Source: Bacillus renqingensis
GTDB lineage: Bacteria > Bacillota > Bacilli > Bacillales > Cytobacillaceae
Direction: 5' to 3'
Assembly: GCF_016464375.1 (NCBI RefSeq)
Contig: NZ_JADDIU010000016.1
Span: 28,020-92,019, forward strand
DNA: 64,000 nt
Shown here: in pieces, positions 26,254 through 35,757 of the stretch
Numbering within the stretch: position 1 is the stretch's first letter
Layout: each line of letters opens with the position of its first letter
Notes under the pieces: generated by a model
Databases searched by the model: none
Told to the model about the DNA's origin: nothing
What the model saw: only the letters and a program-made list of their open reading frames with translations
Made by a program: the position numbers and the translations under genes

Positions 26254-28962
26254 TTACGCTTGTTGTAATCTTTCACGAAGAACCATTTGCAGGATACCGC
26301 CATGACGATAATAGTCAATTTCAACTTCAGAATCAAAGCGGACTACTACTTCAAATTCTTTTTTCGTGCCGTTTTCGTCAACAGCTGTCACTTTCACAAG
26401 GTCATGTGGTTTTACCGTTTCATCGACCTGTACTGCAAACGTTTCTTTACCAGTTAACCCCAGTGTTTCAGCACTGTCGCCTTCTTTAAATTGAAGCGGC
26501 AGCACACCCATTAACACAAGGTTCGACCGATGGATTCGTTCAAAACTTTCAGCGAGGACGGTCTTGATGCCTAAAAGGTTCGTCCCTTTGGCAGCCCAGT
26601 CACGGGAAGAGCCCATTCCGTAGTCCTTACCGGCAACAACCATCAAGCCAGTACCATTTTCTTTATACTTCATGCAAGCATCATAAATGGACATAACTTC
26701 ACCAGTTGGCCAGTAAGTCGTAAAGCCCCCTTCCGTACCCGGTGCAATTTGGTTGCGGATACGAATGTTTGCAAAAGTACCGCGCATCATCACCTCATGG
26801 TTACCACGACGAGAACCGTAAGAGTTAAAATCACGAGGCTGTACGCCACGCTCTAATAAATATTTCCCGGCTGGAGTATTTTTACCAATTGCTCCTGCAG
26901 GAGAAATATGGTCAGTTGTTACAGAATCACCGAATTTCCCAACAATACGAAGTCCTGTTAATGGTTCAACTTTACCTGGCTCTTTTGATAAGCCCTCAAA
27001 GAACGGTGGGTTTTGAATATAAGTAGATTCAGGATCCCAATTATATAGTGGCTCATTGCTTGTTTTGATTTCGTTCCAACGCTCGTTGTCACCAAACACA
27101 TTCTCGTACTCTTTACGGAATAACTCCGGAGTAACCGTCCGTTTCACAACATCATTAACATCGGCAGTAGATGGCCATATATCTTTAAAGAATACATCAT
27201 TACCATCTTTATCTTTGCCGATTGGTTCAGAGGCAAAATCTACATTTACTGTACCTGCCAGTGCATAGGTTACAACTAACGGTGGTGATGCAAGATAGTT
27301 AGCTTTTACAAGCGGATGAATCCGTCCTTCAAAGTTACGGTTACCGGAAAGAACAGATGTCACTAATAAATCGTTTTCCGCAATTGTTTTTTCAATTTCT
27401 TCTTTTAATGGACCAGAGTTGCCGATACAGGTTGTACAGCCGTAACCAACAAGATTGAAGCCGATTTTCTCAAGATATGGAAGCAATCCAGAATCACGAA
27501 GATAGCCTGTGACTACCTTGGAACCTGGTGCCAACGATGTTTTGACGAATTTTGGTACTTCCATGCCAAGTTCAACTGCTTTCTTCGCAACAAGACCAGC
27601 AGCCACAAGAACATATGGGTTAGAAGTATTGGTACAGCTTGTAATCGACGCAATCGCGACGGCACCGGTTTTGATTTCGGCTTCATCCCCGTTGTTAAAC
27701 TTGATGATAGCAGATTTCTCAAGTTCTTCCGCTTGTAAGCCAAAACCTTGATTTCCCTGTGGAGCAGAGACGGCTTTCACGAACTCTTCCTTCATTTTTG
27801 AAAGTGGAATTAAATCCTGCGGCCGCTTAGGACCAGAAAGATTTGCTTCAATTTCAGCAAGGTTAATTTCAATTACATCTGTATAAACTGGCTCCTCAGC
27901 AGGATTGAAGAATAAGCCGTTTTCTTTACAATATTGTTCAACCACTTTGATGTGCTCTTCATCACGGCCTGTTAAGCGCAGGTATGCGAGTGATTCATCA
28001 TCGATTGGGAAGAATCCACACGTTGCACCGTATTCCGGAGCCATGTTTGCGATCGTTGCCCGGTCAGCGAGCGGAAGTGTCGATACCCCAGGTCCGAAAT
28101 ATTCAACGAATTTACCGACTACCCCATGCTTACGAAGAACTTGGGTCACTTTTAAGGCAAGGTCAGTAGCCGTTGCCCCATTTGGCAGCTCACCGATAAA
28201 TTTCACTCCAACAACTTCCGGAACTGGGAAGTAGGAAGGCTGTCCAAGCATTCCCGCCTCTGCTTCAATACCGCCAACGCCCCAGCCGAGAACGCCAAGA
28301 CCGTTGATCATGGTTGTGTGAGAGTCAGTACCTACTAATGTATCTGGATACGTTTCAAGCTCCCCGTCAACTTCAGCAACATGAACAACATCTGCTAAAT
28401 ATTCAAGGTTAACCTGGTGAACAATACCAGTTGCCGGCGGAACCGCACGATAGTTGTTAAAAGCTTTTTGCGCCCAGCTTAAGAACTGATAACGCTCAGC
28501 ATTTCGTTCAAATTCAAAATCCATATTAATCTTCAAGGCATCAGCTGAACCGTAGGCATCAACTTGTACCGAGTGGTCGATGACAAGGTCAACCGTTTTT
28601 TCCGGGTTGATTTTATCAGGATCGCCGCCAAGATCAGCCATTGCTTTTCTTAAAGATGCAAGGTCCACAACAGCTGGTACACCTGTAAAGTCTTGCAGGA
28701 TTACACGAGATGGCTTAAATGGAACATCCACCTCTTTTAGCTCCTTAGTACCCCATTTAGCTAAATTTTCAACGTGCTCTTTCGTGATGACACGGCCATC
28801 GTATTGACGGAGCACAGATTCAAGTAGTACTTTAACGGAATACGGCAATTTGGAAACATTGCCAATACCTGCTTCTTCCAAAGCATTTAAACGGTAATAA
28901 TGATAGCTTTTGCCGTTTACATTAAAGGAAGAACGCGCGTTAAATACATCGTTTTTCACCAT
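26254..28962 (-). CDS. acnA: Aconitate hydratase (CitB/AcnA)
   Basis: Aconitase (902 residues; 909 in B. subtilis) isomerises citrate to isocitrate in the TCA cycle and, when it loses iron, binds RNA. The cysteine ligands of the 4Fe-4S cluster are in [10 protein letters not shown] and [13 protein letters not shown]; the C-terminal swivel domain has [17 protein letters not shown] and [11 protein letters not shown]. It is monocistronic, with a CcpC-like dyad upstream and a strong terminator. Genes of the same region as in B. subtilis (sspO-citB-yneN) flank it. Confidence 0.97.
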   Translation of the reverse strand: MVKNDVFNARSSFNVNGKSYHYYRLNALEEAGIGNVSKLPYSVKVLLESVLRQYDGRVITKEHVENLAKWGTKELKEVDVPFKPSRVILQDFTGVPAVVDLASLRKAMADLGGDPDKINPEKTVDLVIDHSVQVDAYGSADALKINMDFEFERNAERYQFLSWAQKAFNNYRAVPPATGIVHQVNLEYLADVVHVAEVDGELETYPDTLVGTDSHTTMINGLGVLGWGVGGIEAEAGMLGQPSYFPVPEVVGVKFIGELPNGATATDLALKVTQVLRKHGVVGKFVEYFGPGVSTLPLADRATIANMAPEYGATCGFFPIDDESLAYLRLTGRDEEHIKVVEQYCKENGLFFNPAEEPVYTDVIEINLAEIEANLSGPKRPQDLIPLSKMKEEFVKAVSAPQGNQGFGLQAEELEKSAIIKFNNGDEAEIKTGAVAIASITSCTNTSNPYVLVAAGLVAKKAVELGMEVPKFVKTSLAPGSKVVTGYLRDSGLLPYLEKIGFNLVGYGCTTCIGNSGPLKEEIEKTIAENDLLVTSVLSGNRNFEGRIHPLVKANYLASPPLVVTYALAGTVNVDFASEPIGKDKDGNDVFFKDIWPSTADVNDVVKRTVTPELFRKEYENVFGDNERWNEIKTSNEPLYNWDPESTYIQNPPFFEGLSKEPGKVEPLTGLRIVGKFGDSVTTDHISPAGAIGKNTPAGKYLLERGVQPRDFNSYGSRRGNHEVMMRGTFANIRIRNQIAPGTEGGFTTYWPTGEVMSIYDACMKYKENGTGLMVVAGKDYGMGSSRDWAAKGTNLLGIKTVLAESFERIHRSNLVLMGVLPLQFKEGDSAETLGLTGKETFAVQVDETVKPHDLVKVTAVDENGTKKEFEVVVRFDSEVEIDYYRHGGILQMVLRERLQQA

Positions 28963-29074
28963 TCAAAAAACCCCCTTACTCGACATTAAAAAACAAAATT
29001 CCCAAAAAGATAGAAAAATTTGAATTTTTCCATTCAGCTTCAGTTCTATCTTAATACAAGCGATTACATAAGTA

Positions 29075-29114
29075 AATAACAAGAAAGTTATTGTGTTTGA
29101 TAAGTTTTCCTTAT
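29075..29114 (-). promoter_or_regulatory. acnA control region with CcpC-type dyad
   Basis: ATAAG-N5-CTTAT (29100-29114) matches the dyad bound by CcpC, the citrate-responsive repressor of citB in B. subtilis. Next to it AATAAC-N6-GTTATT (29075-29092) is a second inverted repeat. A likely -10 (TAAGAT) lies further toward the gene with a TTACTT 16 nt upstream. The rest of 28963-29278 holds no gene. Confidence 0.55.
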
Positions 29115-29278
29115 CGATTTTTATGTAAATTGTTCAGAATAATTCGAAAAACTTGGATTTCCTTATATTATTAAGCTTCCTAAAACTGAATGGATATAAT
29201 TGTTATTATGTCAAAAAAACAATTAATTGTCATTTATTTTGTTTCACAGGAAATAGTAACAAGTAGGAGGTGAATGGA

Positions 29279-29428
29279 GTGGCAAAAGATAAGGCGAATC
29301 ATGTAATCCCTGGAATGAATGCTGCCAAGGCACAAGGCAATGGTGCGGGTTTTCATGAGGAGATGGCAAATGAGCCATTAACGGAAATGGAGAAACGGAA
29401 CAATAAGAAGCGAAAGAAGAATCAATAA
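29279..29428 (+). CDS. sspO: Small acid-soluble spore protein O
   Basis: A 49-residue SASP of the forespore. The sequence (GTG start, [19 protein letters not shown], ending [11 protein letters not shown]) is very close to B. subtilis SspO. AGGAGG at 29265-29270 is 8 nt from the GTG; the ATG at 29274 is out of frame. It is divergent from acnA, as in B. subtilis. Confidence 0.93.
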   Translation: MAKDKANHVIPGMNAAKAQGNGAGFHEEMANEPLTEMEKRNNKKRKKNQ

Positions 29429-29460
29429 AGAATAAGCCCATCATACTCATTTGAAGGACC

Positions 29461-29490
29461 GAAGATGGGTCTCGAGGAGTGCCCATCTTC
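29461..29490. terminator. Bidirectional hairpin between sspO and the 90-aa gene
   Basis: GAAGATGGG pairs with CCCATCTTC (9 bp) between convergent genes; a CCTTTC tail follows on the plus strand. Confidence 0.6.
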
Positions 29491-29503
29491 CCTTTCAAAC
29501 TGG

Positions 29504-29776
29504 TTACTCTACTTGATTTACTTCTGTTACCATTTGTCGCAAATCCTGCTGGTAACGCTCCAATTGCACCCGTTGTGTTTCGGAGGCAACTTCTAAGGCA
29601 TTTTCAATTTGCTGATATGCCTCATTTACCTCATTTTTTAAATGCTTTAGTTGATGACCATAATTGGCGCTGTCACTGACAATGGTTTCAAATAGACCTT
29701 GGGCATCCTCAAACCCTTGCTGTGCCGCTTGAAATGCCTCTTGTTTATTCTTGTTATAAGGATTTCTTTGTGTCAC
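29504..29776 (-). CDS. Hypothetical coiled-coil protein (90 aa)
   Basis: A 90-residue Gln/Glu-rich protein without Cys, Trp or membrane segments. Two long helices are predicted (about residues 10-40 and 42-88, e.g. QLKHLKNEVNEAYQQIENAL). The start is GTG 29776, 8 nt after AGGAGG. Its place between sspO and sspP suggests a sporulation role, but no family was recognised. Confidence 0.7.
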   Translation of the reverse strand: MTQRNPYNKNKQEAFQAAQQGFEDAQGLFETIVSDSANYGHQLKHLKNEVNEAYQQIENALEVASETQRVQLERYQQDLRQMVTEVNQVE

Positions 29777-29837
29777 ATTTCTTCCTCCTTCATTTTTGTT
29801 TACCCTTTAAATTGCACCAACAAGCAAAAAATATTCA

Positions 29838-29866
29838 GCATAAAAAGGGCGATTGATAACATCCTA
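29838..29866 (+). promoter_or_regulatory. Sigma-G promoter of sspP
   Basis: GCATA (29838-29842), 17 nt, CATCCTA (29860-29866) fits the forespore sigma-G pattern (gHATR, N17-18, CATWHTA) with one mismatch, 24 nt before the sspP start. It agrees with the known forespore expression of sspP. Confidence 0.65.
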
Positions 29867-29889
29867 ACTATCATGAGGAGGGATAAAAA

Positions 29890-30030
29890 ATGACAAACAA
29901 AAACGATAGTACCGATATGCGGAAAAATGCGCCAAAACAATCCGGTCAGCCTGAACCATTAAGCGGGTCTAAAAAAGTAAAAAATCGTAATCACACACGG
30001 GCTACACATAACTCCAGCCATGACATGTAG
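29890..30030 (+). CDS. sspP: Small acid-soluble spore protein P
   Basis: A 46-residue forespore SASP. The stretch [18 protein letters not shown] followed by HNSSHDM at the end is nearly identical to B. subtilis SspP. GAGGAGGG precedes the ATG by 7 nt. It has its own sigma-G type promoter and is convergent with selA. Confidence 0.93.
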   Translation: MTNKNDSTDMRKNAPKQSGQPEPLSGSKKVKNRNHTRATHNSSHDM

Positions 30031-30085
30031 CGTACTGGATCAAAAGTTGAAAAGGAAGAAATCGGCGATTCAGCCGATTTCTTAC

Positions 30086-31498
30086 TTAAGGTTGAACGTT
30101 CACTATTGCCTCAAGCAGCACTGCTTCTTCCTCCACTGAAACTGTCCGTAAATCGATGATAAATTCCTCTTTTTGAATTCTCCCCACAATCGCTGGTTTG
30201 TTTTCCGTACGTAATTTTCTTGCCAATTGTTCTGCCGTTAAGGAACGATGCTTTAAGGCAATGACCATTGTCGGAAGTTCGACATCAGGCATTGTCCCTC
30301 CGCCGACTTGGCTTGTTTCAGGAAAAATTTTCGCCTCAAAATCACTTGTTCTGTCTAACAATTTTGTAACAAAAACGTGCGATCTTTCTTCTAATTCCTT
30401 AGCAGTCACTAATAAATCACGAATGGTTGGAATATTGCGCATGGCATTTTCACCACGGGCATAATCTAGGAGTGTCCCCTCAAGAGCTGCAAGCGTCATT
30501 TTGTCTACTCGAACTACTCGTGCTAATTGATGTTTTTTTAAGCGGTTTATCAGGCTTCTTTTTCCAGCGATAATGCCGGCCTGAGGCCCTCCTAGCAGCT
30601 TGTCTCCACTAAATGTTACAACATCTGCCCCCATTTCAATGACCTCTTTAACTACCGGCTCTTCACCGATACCATGCTTCCTGAAGTCAAACAACGCGCC
30701 GCTTCCTAAATCTTCGTAAAAAATCACTCCATCAAGCGAGTTCGTTAACCGAATAAGTTCATCCGTGGCCACCGATTTCGTAAACCCAATCACCTTAAAG
30801 TTGCTCGTATGGACCTTCATCACAATCGCTGTGTCCGGCGTCACAGCTTTTTCATAGTCATATAGGTGAGTTTTATTGGTCGTGCCAATTTCCACGAGCT
30901 TTGCGCCGCTTTCCTCCATAATCGAGGAAATTCGAAACGACCCGCCAATTTCAACTAGCTGGCCTCTTGAGACGATAACTTCTTTGCTTTCGGCCAGTGC
31001 TCGTAACACAAGGTAAACCGCTGCGGCATTATTATTCACGACCATTGCTGCTTCTGCACCAGTCATTTCTTTAATGAGCGCTTCTACATGACTATGGCGC
31101 GAACCCCGTTCTCCCTCATCCAAGTTGTACTCAAGGTTAGAATAGTGTTTTGCTGTTTCAACGACATGGCTGATGGCTGCCTCACTTAATCTAGCCCTGC
31201 CAAGGTTCGTATGTAAAATCGTCCCGGTCGCATTCATTACTTTCTCCATTGTATAGCTAAACTGTTTCGTTACCGATTTCTTCAGCAATTGGAATAACTC
31301 ATTGATAAATGGCTCCGTTCCAGGAACGGCTCCCTGCCATTGATTATCGCGGATGGCCTGCCTAATGTCGTCAATGATTTCCTTTAACTGTTTCGTTAGT
31401 TGAACGGTATCCAGTCCCGTCTCTTTAAGAAGATTGAAAAATTGGGGATGATGCTGCAGTTCATGGACAGGCGGTATTGATCGTAAAATTTCCTTCAC
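30086..31498 (-). CDS. selA: L-seryl-tRNA(Sec) selenium transferase
   Basis: SelA (470 residues) converts seryl-tRNA(Sec) to selenocysteinyl-tRNA with selenophosphate, using PLP. The PLP lysine is Lys300 in TFSGDKLLGGPQAG; other marks are the N-terminal tRNA-binding domain (IPPVHEL), VMNATGTILHTNLGRA and GSRHSHVEALI. Length fits the family. Its product needs SelD, encoded 1 kb away, and the selenocysteine codons found in selD and the Rdx gene give it a use. selB and tRNA-Sec are not next to it, contrary to the usual selA-selB order. Confidence 0.95.
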   Translation of the reverse strand: MKEILRSIPPVHELQHHPQFFNLLKETGLDTVQLTKQLKEIIDDIRQAIRDNQWQGAVPGTEPFINELFQLLKKSVTKQFSYTMEKVMNATGTILHTNLGRARLSEAAISHVVETAKHYSNLEYNLDEGERGSRHSHVEALIKEMTGAEAAMVVNNNAAAVYLVLRALAESKEVIVSRGQLVEIGGSFRISSIMEESGAKLVEIGTTNKTHLYDYEKAVTPDTAIVMKVHTSNFKVIGFTKSVATDELIRLTNSLDGVIFYEDLGSGALFDFRKHGIGEEPVVKEVIEMGADVVTFSGDKLLGGPQAGIIAGKRSLINRLKKHQLARVVRVDKMTLAALEGTLLDYARGENAMRNIPTIRDLLVTAKELEERSHVFVTKLLDRTSDFEAKIFPETSQVGGGTMPDVELPTMVIALKHRSLTAEQLARKLRTENKPAIVGRIQKEEFIIDLRTVSVEEEAVLLEAIVNVQP

Positions 31499-31602
31499 GA
31501 ATAAAACTCCTTTATTAAATCCTTCTTTTGACCTATTTTATACCAGCTTTCACATTTTGGCGACCGTTTGAATAAGATGAAACGAGCAAGGAGGAGCTAG
31601 AA

Positions 31603-31989
31603 ATGGATAAGAACAAAAAAACGCAACAACATTCGCCCGATTCGGACCAGATGGAACAGTGGTTAAAGGATTATTTTCTTGATCCGCATACAACACATGA
31701 GGACCATACAATATTTAAAATAGATATTTATGAGACTGATGATCACTGGATTGTGGAGGCAGACTTGAAGGATTACTTAAGCTCGGAACTAGAAGTAAAG
31801 ATTGAAGGTTCCATTCTATTCATTACAGCATTTCCCTCTTCATTATCAAAAAAGGAACGTAGAATTCATTTTCCCTTCCCTATTATCCACCATTGTGTAT
31901 CCGCCTTATTTCAAGACGGTCTGTTAGAGATCTTTATTTCAAAAAAAGAGAATGGAATAGGAAAAAATCGCTATATTACCTTACCGTAG
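31603..31989 (+). CDS. cotM: Hsp20/alpha-crystallin-like protein, CotM-type
   Basis: A 128-residue protein with a divergent alpha-crystallin domain (residues 38-128: DHTIFKIDIYETDDHWIVEADLKDY, LEVKIEGSILFITA, DGLLEIFISKK). B. subtilis CotM, a spore outer-coat protein of 130 residues in the same place beside sspP, is of this type. AAGGAGGAG precedes ATG 31603. A possible sigma-K promoter (AC, N17, AATAAGATG) lies upstream. A general small heat-shock protein is the alternative. Confidence 0.7.
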   Translation: MDKNKKTQQHSPDSDQMEQWLKDYFLDPHTTHEDHTIFKIDIYETDDHWIVEADLKDYLSSELEVKIEGSILFITAFPSSLSKKERRIHFPFPIIHHCVSALFQDGLLEIFISKKENGIGKNRYITLP

Positions 31990-32007
31990 CTCTTCTTTTA
32001 CAGAATT

Positions 32008-32035
32008 AGTTTACATAATATTATTACTGCCTATT
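32008..32035 (+). repeat. Second copy of the dif-arm-like 19-mer
   Basis: AGTTTACATAATATTATTA at 32008-32026 is identical to 9132-9150. The first 11 bases equal the XerD-side arm of B. subtilis dif; the following bases (to 32035) do not match the XerC arm. It lies between cotM and its terminator. Confidence 0.45.
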
Positions 32036-32037
32036 AG

Positions 32038-32069
32038 AAAAACCCTCTTAAAAACGTAAGAGGGTTTTT
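32038..32069. terminator. Bidirectional terminator between cotM and the Rdx selenoprotein gene
   Basis: AAAAACCCTCTT pairs with AAGAGGGTTTTT (12 bp, 8-nt loop), with T-runs on both strands. Confidence 0.88.
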
Positions 32070-32072
32070 CTT

Positions 32073-32312
32073 CTATTCGGATTCCAATTTTCGAATGATT
32101 TCATCTGTGTCTGGAAAAACACCAGTCTCATCCTTCGAATAGATTTTGACTCCATTAACAATTACTTCGAACACCCCGCCGGAACTTGGGATTAATTCGA
32201 CCTTCTTAATATCTCTTCGGAAATGGGTAATCAGCTCTTCTGCGAAACTCGCAGCTTTTGGTGCGTAATTTCACATCATACAAAATTCAACAGTGATTTC
32301 ATATGTCTTCAA
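32073..32312 (-). CDS. SelW/Rdx-family selenoprotein with CxxU motif (in-frame UGA)
   Basis: A 79-residue thioredoxin-fold protein of the SelT/SelW/SelH (Rdx) family, readable only if the TGA at 32273-32271 is decoded as selenocysteine. The redox motif is then Cys11-Met-Met-Sec14, where relatives have CxxC or CxxU. The rest matches the family: KTYEITVEFC before it, NYAPKAASFAEELI after it, then IPSSGGVFEVIVNG and IYSKDETGVFPDTDEII. The start is TTG 32312, 7 nt after GGAGGG; no in-frame ATG precedes the motif. A 6-bp hairpin starts 16 nt after the UGA. It probably acts in thiol redox control. Standard gene finders would miss it. Confidence 0.85.
32240..32254 (-). promoter_or_regulatory. Candidate bacterial SECIS hairpin of the Rdx gene
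   Basis: On the minus strand CTGCGA-GTT-TCGCAG forms a perfect 6-bp hairpin with a GUU loop, 16 nt downstream of the UGA. Position and a guanine at the loop start fit bacterial SECIS elements bound by SelB. Confidence 0.6.
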
Positions 32313-32456
32313 AAAAGACCCTCCAATATAAGAAATTCACAATGTAATAGTAGGAATTATTTTATCTTATTTTATCATATTTTTGCAAATCCTTTTTACT
32401 ATCCGTGCGGTTTCATTGTGAAAAAGGTATACTACTTGATAGTGGAGGTGTACATA

Positions 32457-33509
32457 ATGAGTGAACAAGAGAAAATTCGCCTAACTTCGTTATCAACAAA
32501 AGCCGGTTGAGGCTGTAAAATTGGTCCCGAGGACCTGACGCAAGTTTTGCGTCTACTACCAAAACAAGCCCCTGTTCCGGAATTGCTTGTTGGAAATGAA
32601 ACGAGTGATGACGCCGGCGTTTATCAATTAACGGATTCTATCGCCTTGATTCAAACCGTGGATTATTTCACCCCGATTGTCGATGACCCTTATATGTTCG
32701 GGCAAATTGCTGCGGCGAATTCATTGAGTGATGTGTATGCAATGGGCGGCGAACCAAAAACCGTGTTGAATATAGTTGGCTATCCCATTAAGAAGCTTGG
32801 CGCAGATATGTTAGCGGAAATACTGCGCGGTGCTGCTGATAAGGTTAAAGAAGCCGGCGCGATTACAGTTGGCGGGCATTCCATTGATGACCAGGAACCA
32901 AAGTTTGGGCTGTCGGTCACAGGAATTGTTCATCCTGATAAGGTGTGGAAAAATATTGGGGCTCAACCGGGCGATGCCCTCGTATTAACAAAACCGATCG
33001 GTGTGGGCATCTTAACGACGGGAATCAAACGAAGTGCGGTTACCCATGCGCAGGAACAACTTGTTACCGAAACAATGGCCATGCTGAATAAAACAGCTGC
33101 CCAGACGTTAACGGCTTATCAGCCACATTCCGTTACGGATGTAACAGGATTTGGACTGCTGGGTCATGGCAGTGAGATGGCACGCGGAAGTAATGTAAGC
33201 TTCGAAATATCATTCACACAGGTACCTATTCTGGATGGTGCCATAGAGTTAGCAACAAAAGGCGTTGTTCCTGGCGGCTCCAAGTCAAATCACAGATGGC
33301 TTGAAGCTGATGTGGAGTATCAAGATATTTCACCTGAGGAACAATTAGTATTATGTGATGCTATTACATCCGGTGGACTGCTTGTTTCCATGAGTGAAGA
33401 AGAAGCTGAGCGTTACGTGGAAGAGCTTCGTTCAAAAGGTTTAACCGATGCAGCGATTATCGGGCGGGTTAAGGAGAAACACGACAAATTCATTTATGTA
33501 AAAAGATGA
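32457..33509 (+). CDS. selD: Selenide, water dikinase, itself a selenoprotein (in-frame UGA at codon 18)
   Basis: SelD (350 residues with Sec) makes selenophosphate from selenide and ATP, the selenium donor for SelA. From ATG 32457 (GGAGGTG 6 nt upstream) the frame runs through TGA 32508-32510 into the catalytic loop AG-Sec-GCKIGPEDL, where E. coli SelD has Cys17 and Lys20. Downstream are NETSDDAGVYQL, VDYFTPIVDDPYMFGQIAAAN, VGGHSIDDQEPKFG and TDVTGFGLLGHGSEM of the AIR-synthase fold. Starting after the TGA would delete the active site. A hairpin follows the UGA by 12 nt. The protein thus needs selenocysteine for its own synthesis. Confidence 0.95.
32523..32535 (+). promoter_or_regulatory. 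Candidate bacterial SECIS hairpin of selD
   Basis: GGTCC-CGA-GGACC is a perfect 5-bp hairpin beginning 12 nt after the UGA at 32508-32510, in the position of a SelB-binding element. Confidence 0.55.
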
Positions 33510-33542
33510 CAGCGAAGCATTTAAAGTGCCTCGCTGTCTTTT
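33508..33542 (+). terminator. Terminator of selD
   Basis: GACAGCGA pairs with TCGCTGTC, followed by TTTTC. Confidence 0.8.
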
Positions 33543-33574
33543 CATCTAATAGAAAATAAGTCCAACCTAAGCTG

Positions 33575-34537
33575 TCAACCGGATATTCTCAATTGCCGTT
33601 TTTGTCTTAATTTTTCAATCATATCCTGCGTCATTTTATCTAAATCATACTTAATTTTGAAGCCCCATTCTTCTTTAGCCGCCGTAGAATCAATCGAATT
33701 GGGCCAGCTTTCGGCTATTCTTTGTCGTACAGGGTCCACATCATACGAAATTTTAAACCCCGGAATGTATTTGGCGATACTGGCAGCAATATCATCCGGT
33801 GCAACACTCATTGCACTAATATTGAAAGCATTACGATGAATTAGTTTAGAAGAATCAGCTTCCATTAAGTCAACAATCGCAGAAAGGGCATCTGGCATAT
33901 ACATCATATCCATGTATGTGCCTTTATCAATATAGGAAGTATATCTGCCTGTGTTTACCGCGTCATAATAGATTTCTACCGCATAATCAGTGGTCCCTCC
34001 TCCAGGCATCGTAACATAGGAAATTAATCCTGGAAAACGCAGACCGCGGGTATCGACCCCAAATTTATGATAGTAGTAATCAGCCAGCAATTCTCCGGCT
34101 ACTTTGTTTACCCCGTACATCGTTGTCGGTCGCATAATGGTATCTTGAGGAGTGGCGTTCTTAGGCGTTGACGGACCAAAGGCACCAATTGAGCTTGGCG
34201 TGAAAAATTGTGCTTTCAATTCCCTTGCCGTTTCGAGTGCATTTAACAGACCACCCATATTTAAATTCCAGGCAAATACCGGCTTTGCTTCTGCGGTTGC
34301 TGATAACAGTGCGGCTAAATGGATAATGCTGTCCACTTTATATTTTTTGGCGATCGCAATCATTGCTTTCGCATCTGTAACGTCCAAAACTTCAAATGGT
34401 CCGCTTAGGGCTGTCTCACTGTCATTCTTTTTGATATCGGTGGCAATAACATTGTCAGTGCCATAAATTTCTCTTAGCTTTAAGGTCAGCTCTGAACCAA
34501 TTTGCCCTAAAGCACCTGTAATTAATATTCGCTTCAT
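33575..34537 (-). CDS. tdh: L-threonine 3-dehydrogenase, SDR type
   Basis: A 320-residue NAD-dependent short-chain (extended) dehydrogenase. It has the N-terminal nucleotide loop [15 protein letters not shown], the catalytic YGVNK (Tyr-x-x-x-Lys) and the Thr-DH-like [14 protein letters not shown] and [18 protein letters not shown]. This matches the epimerase-like L-threonine dehydrogenases and not the zinc MDR type. Together with Kbl, whose gene is 29 nt upstream in the same operon, it degrades threonine to glycine and acetyl-CoA via 2-amino-3-oxobutanoate. Confidence 0.9.
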   Translation of the reverse strand: MKRILITGALGQIGSELTLKLREIYGTDNVIATDIKKNDSETALSGPFEVLDVTDAKAMIAIAKKYKVDSIIHLAALLSATAEAKPVFAWNLNMGGLLNALETARELKAQFFTPSSIGAFGPSTPKNATPQDTIMRPTTMYGVNKVAGELLADYYYHKFGVDTRGLRFPGLISYVTMPGGGTTDYAVEIYYDAVNTGRYTSYIDKGTYMDMMYMPDALSAIVDLMEADSSKLIHRNAFNISAMSVAPDDIAASIAKYIPGFKISYDVDPVRQRIAESWPNSIDSTAAKEEWGFKIKYDLDKMTQDMIEKLRQKRQLRISG

Positions 34538-34566
34538 CGATGTTCCCCGTCCTTGTTAGAAATCTA

Positions 34567-35757
34567 TTAGATAATGCCCATTTCTTTACCGACTTTTTCG
34601 TAAATGGCAATGGCTTGATTGAGCATTTCTTGTGTATGAGCAGCGGTAGGCATATTTCGGACCCGGCCGGTCCCTTTTGGCACAGTTGGAAAAACGATCG
34701 CTTTCGCATAAACGCCTTCTTCAATTAACCGTTTGCTAAATCGCTGTGACATGGTTTCTTCCCCAATAATACAAGGCGTAATCGGTGTTTCACTGTTGCC
34801 AATATTAAACCCGAGCTGCTTCAAGCCTTTCTTTAAATAGTTTCCATTTTCCCATAGTTTATGATTTAGCTCAGTGCTTTCCATTAAGATTTCAATGGCT
34901 CGTTTACTAGCAGCGACATCTGCCGGTGTTAAGGATGTGGAAAACAGGAATGGACGGCTGCGAACCTTTAACCAGTCAATGAGATTCCGCTTACCAGCAA
35001 CATAGCCGCCGACAACCCCGATGGCTTTTGACAATGTTCCGATTTGGAAATCAATTTTATCGGAAAGACCAAAATGCTTCACCGTTCCCGCTCCGTCGCC
35101 AAGGACACCGGAACCGTGGGCATCGTCGACATATGTTATCATGTCAAATTCCTCAGCTATTTTCACGATTTCCGGCAGCAAAGCAATATCACCATCCATT
35201 GAGAAAACACCGTCGGTAATCACCATCATTTTGTTGTACTGCCCTGATTCCTTTGCTGCTTGTGCTTTCGCACGAAGGTCCCCCATGTCTGAATGGTTGA
35301 AACGGATAATTTTTGCCTTGGAAAGCCGGCAGCCATCGATGATCGAAGCATGGTTTAATTCATCAGATAGAATGGCATCATGTTGGTCCATAACGGCAGA
35401 TATAGCAGCCATGTTGCAGTTAAACCCGGATTGGTAAGCGATTGCAGCTTCGGTATGCTTAAACTCGGCTAACTTTTCTTCAAGTTCCAGGTGAAGTTTT
35501 AAGGTACCATTAATGGTGCGAACTGCACCTGCACCAACGCCATATGTTTGAATGGCTTCTGTAGCGGCTTTCTTCAACCGGTCATCAGTGGCTAAACCAA
35601 GATAGTTATTCGATGAAAGGTTGATCAGTTGTTTGCCGTTAATTGTGATGATCGGACCATTCGGACTTTCAAGCGGGTCGATCACATTATATAGGCCTTT
35701 GCCCTTTAAATCTTCCAGATTTTCATTTAAAAATTGCTCTAACATATGACTTGTCAC
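34567..35757 (-). CDS. kbl: Glycine C-acetyltransferase (2-amino-3-ketobutyrate CoA ligase)
   Basis: A 396-residue PLP enzyme of the alpha-oxoamine synthase family, which cleaves 2-amino-3-oxobutanoate with CoA to glycine and acetyl-CoA. It shows [32 protein letters not shown], the Asp motif [13 protein letters not shown] and the PLP lysine in [19 protein letters not shown] 35757 is 8 nt from AAGGGGG; the TTG at 35763 is too close to that site. First gene of the kbl-tdh operon. Confidence 0.92.
   Translation of the reverse strand: MTSHMLEQFLNENLEDLKGKGLYNVIDPLESPNGPIITINGKQLINLSSNNYLGLATDDRLKKAATEAIQTYGVGAGAVRTINGTLKLHLELEEKLAEFKHTEAAIAYQSGFNCNMAAISAVMDQHDAILSDELNHASIIDGCRLSKAKIIRFNHSDMGDLRAKAQAAKESGQYNKMMVITDGVFSMDGDIALLPEIVKIAEEFDMITYVDDAHGSGVLGDGAGTVKHFGLSDKIDFQIGTLSKAIGVVGGYVAGKRNLIDWLKVRSRPFLFSTSLTPADVAASKRAIEILMESTELNHKLWENGNYLKKGLKQLGFNIGNSETPITPCIIGEETMSQRFSKRLIEEGVYAKAIVFPTVPKGTGRVRNMPTAAHTQEMLNQAIAIYEKVGKEMGII

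Noticed and set aside
32223..32510. Plus-strand ORF of 95 codons ending MSEQEKIRLTSLSTKAG
   Set aside because: Its first part is the antisense of the Rdx selenoprotein gene and its last part is the true selD N-terminus up to the Sec UGA.
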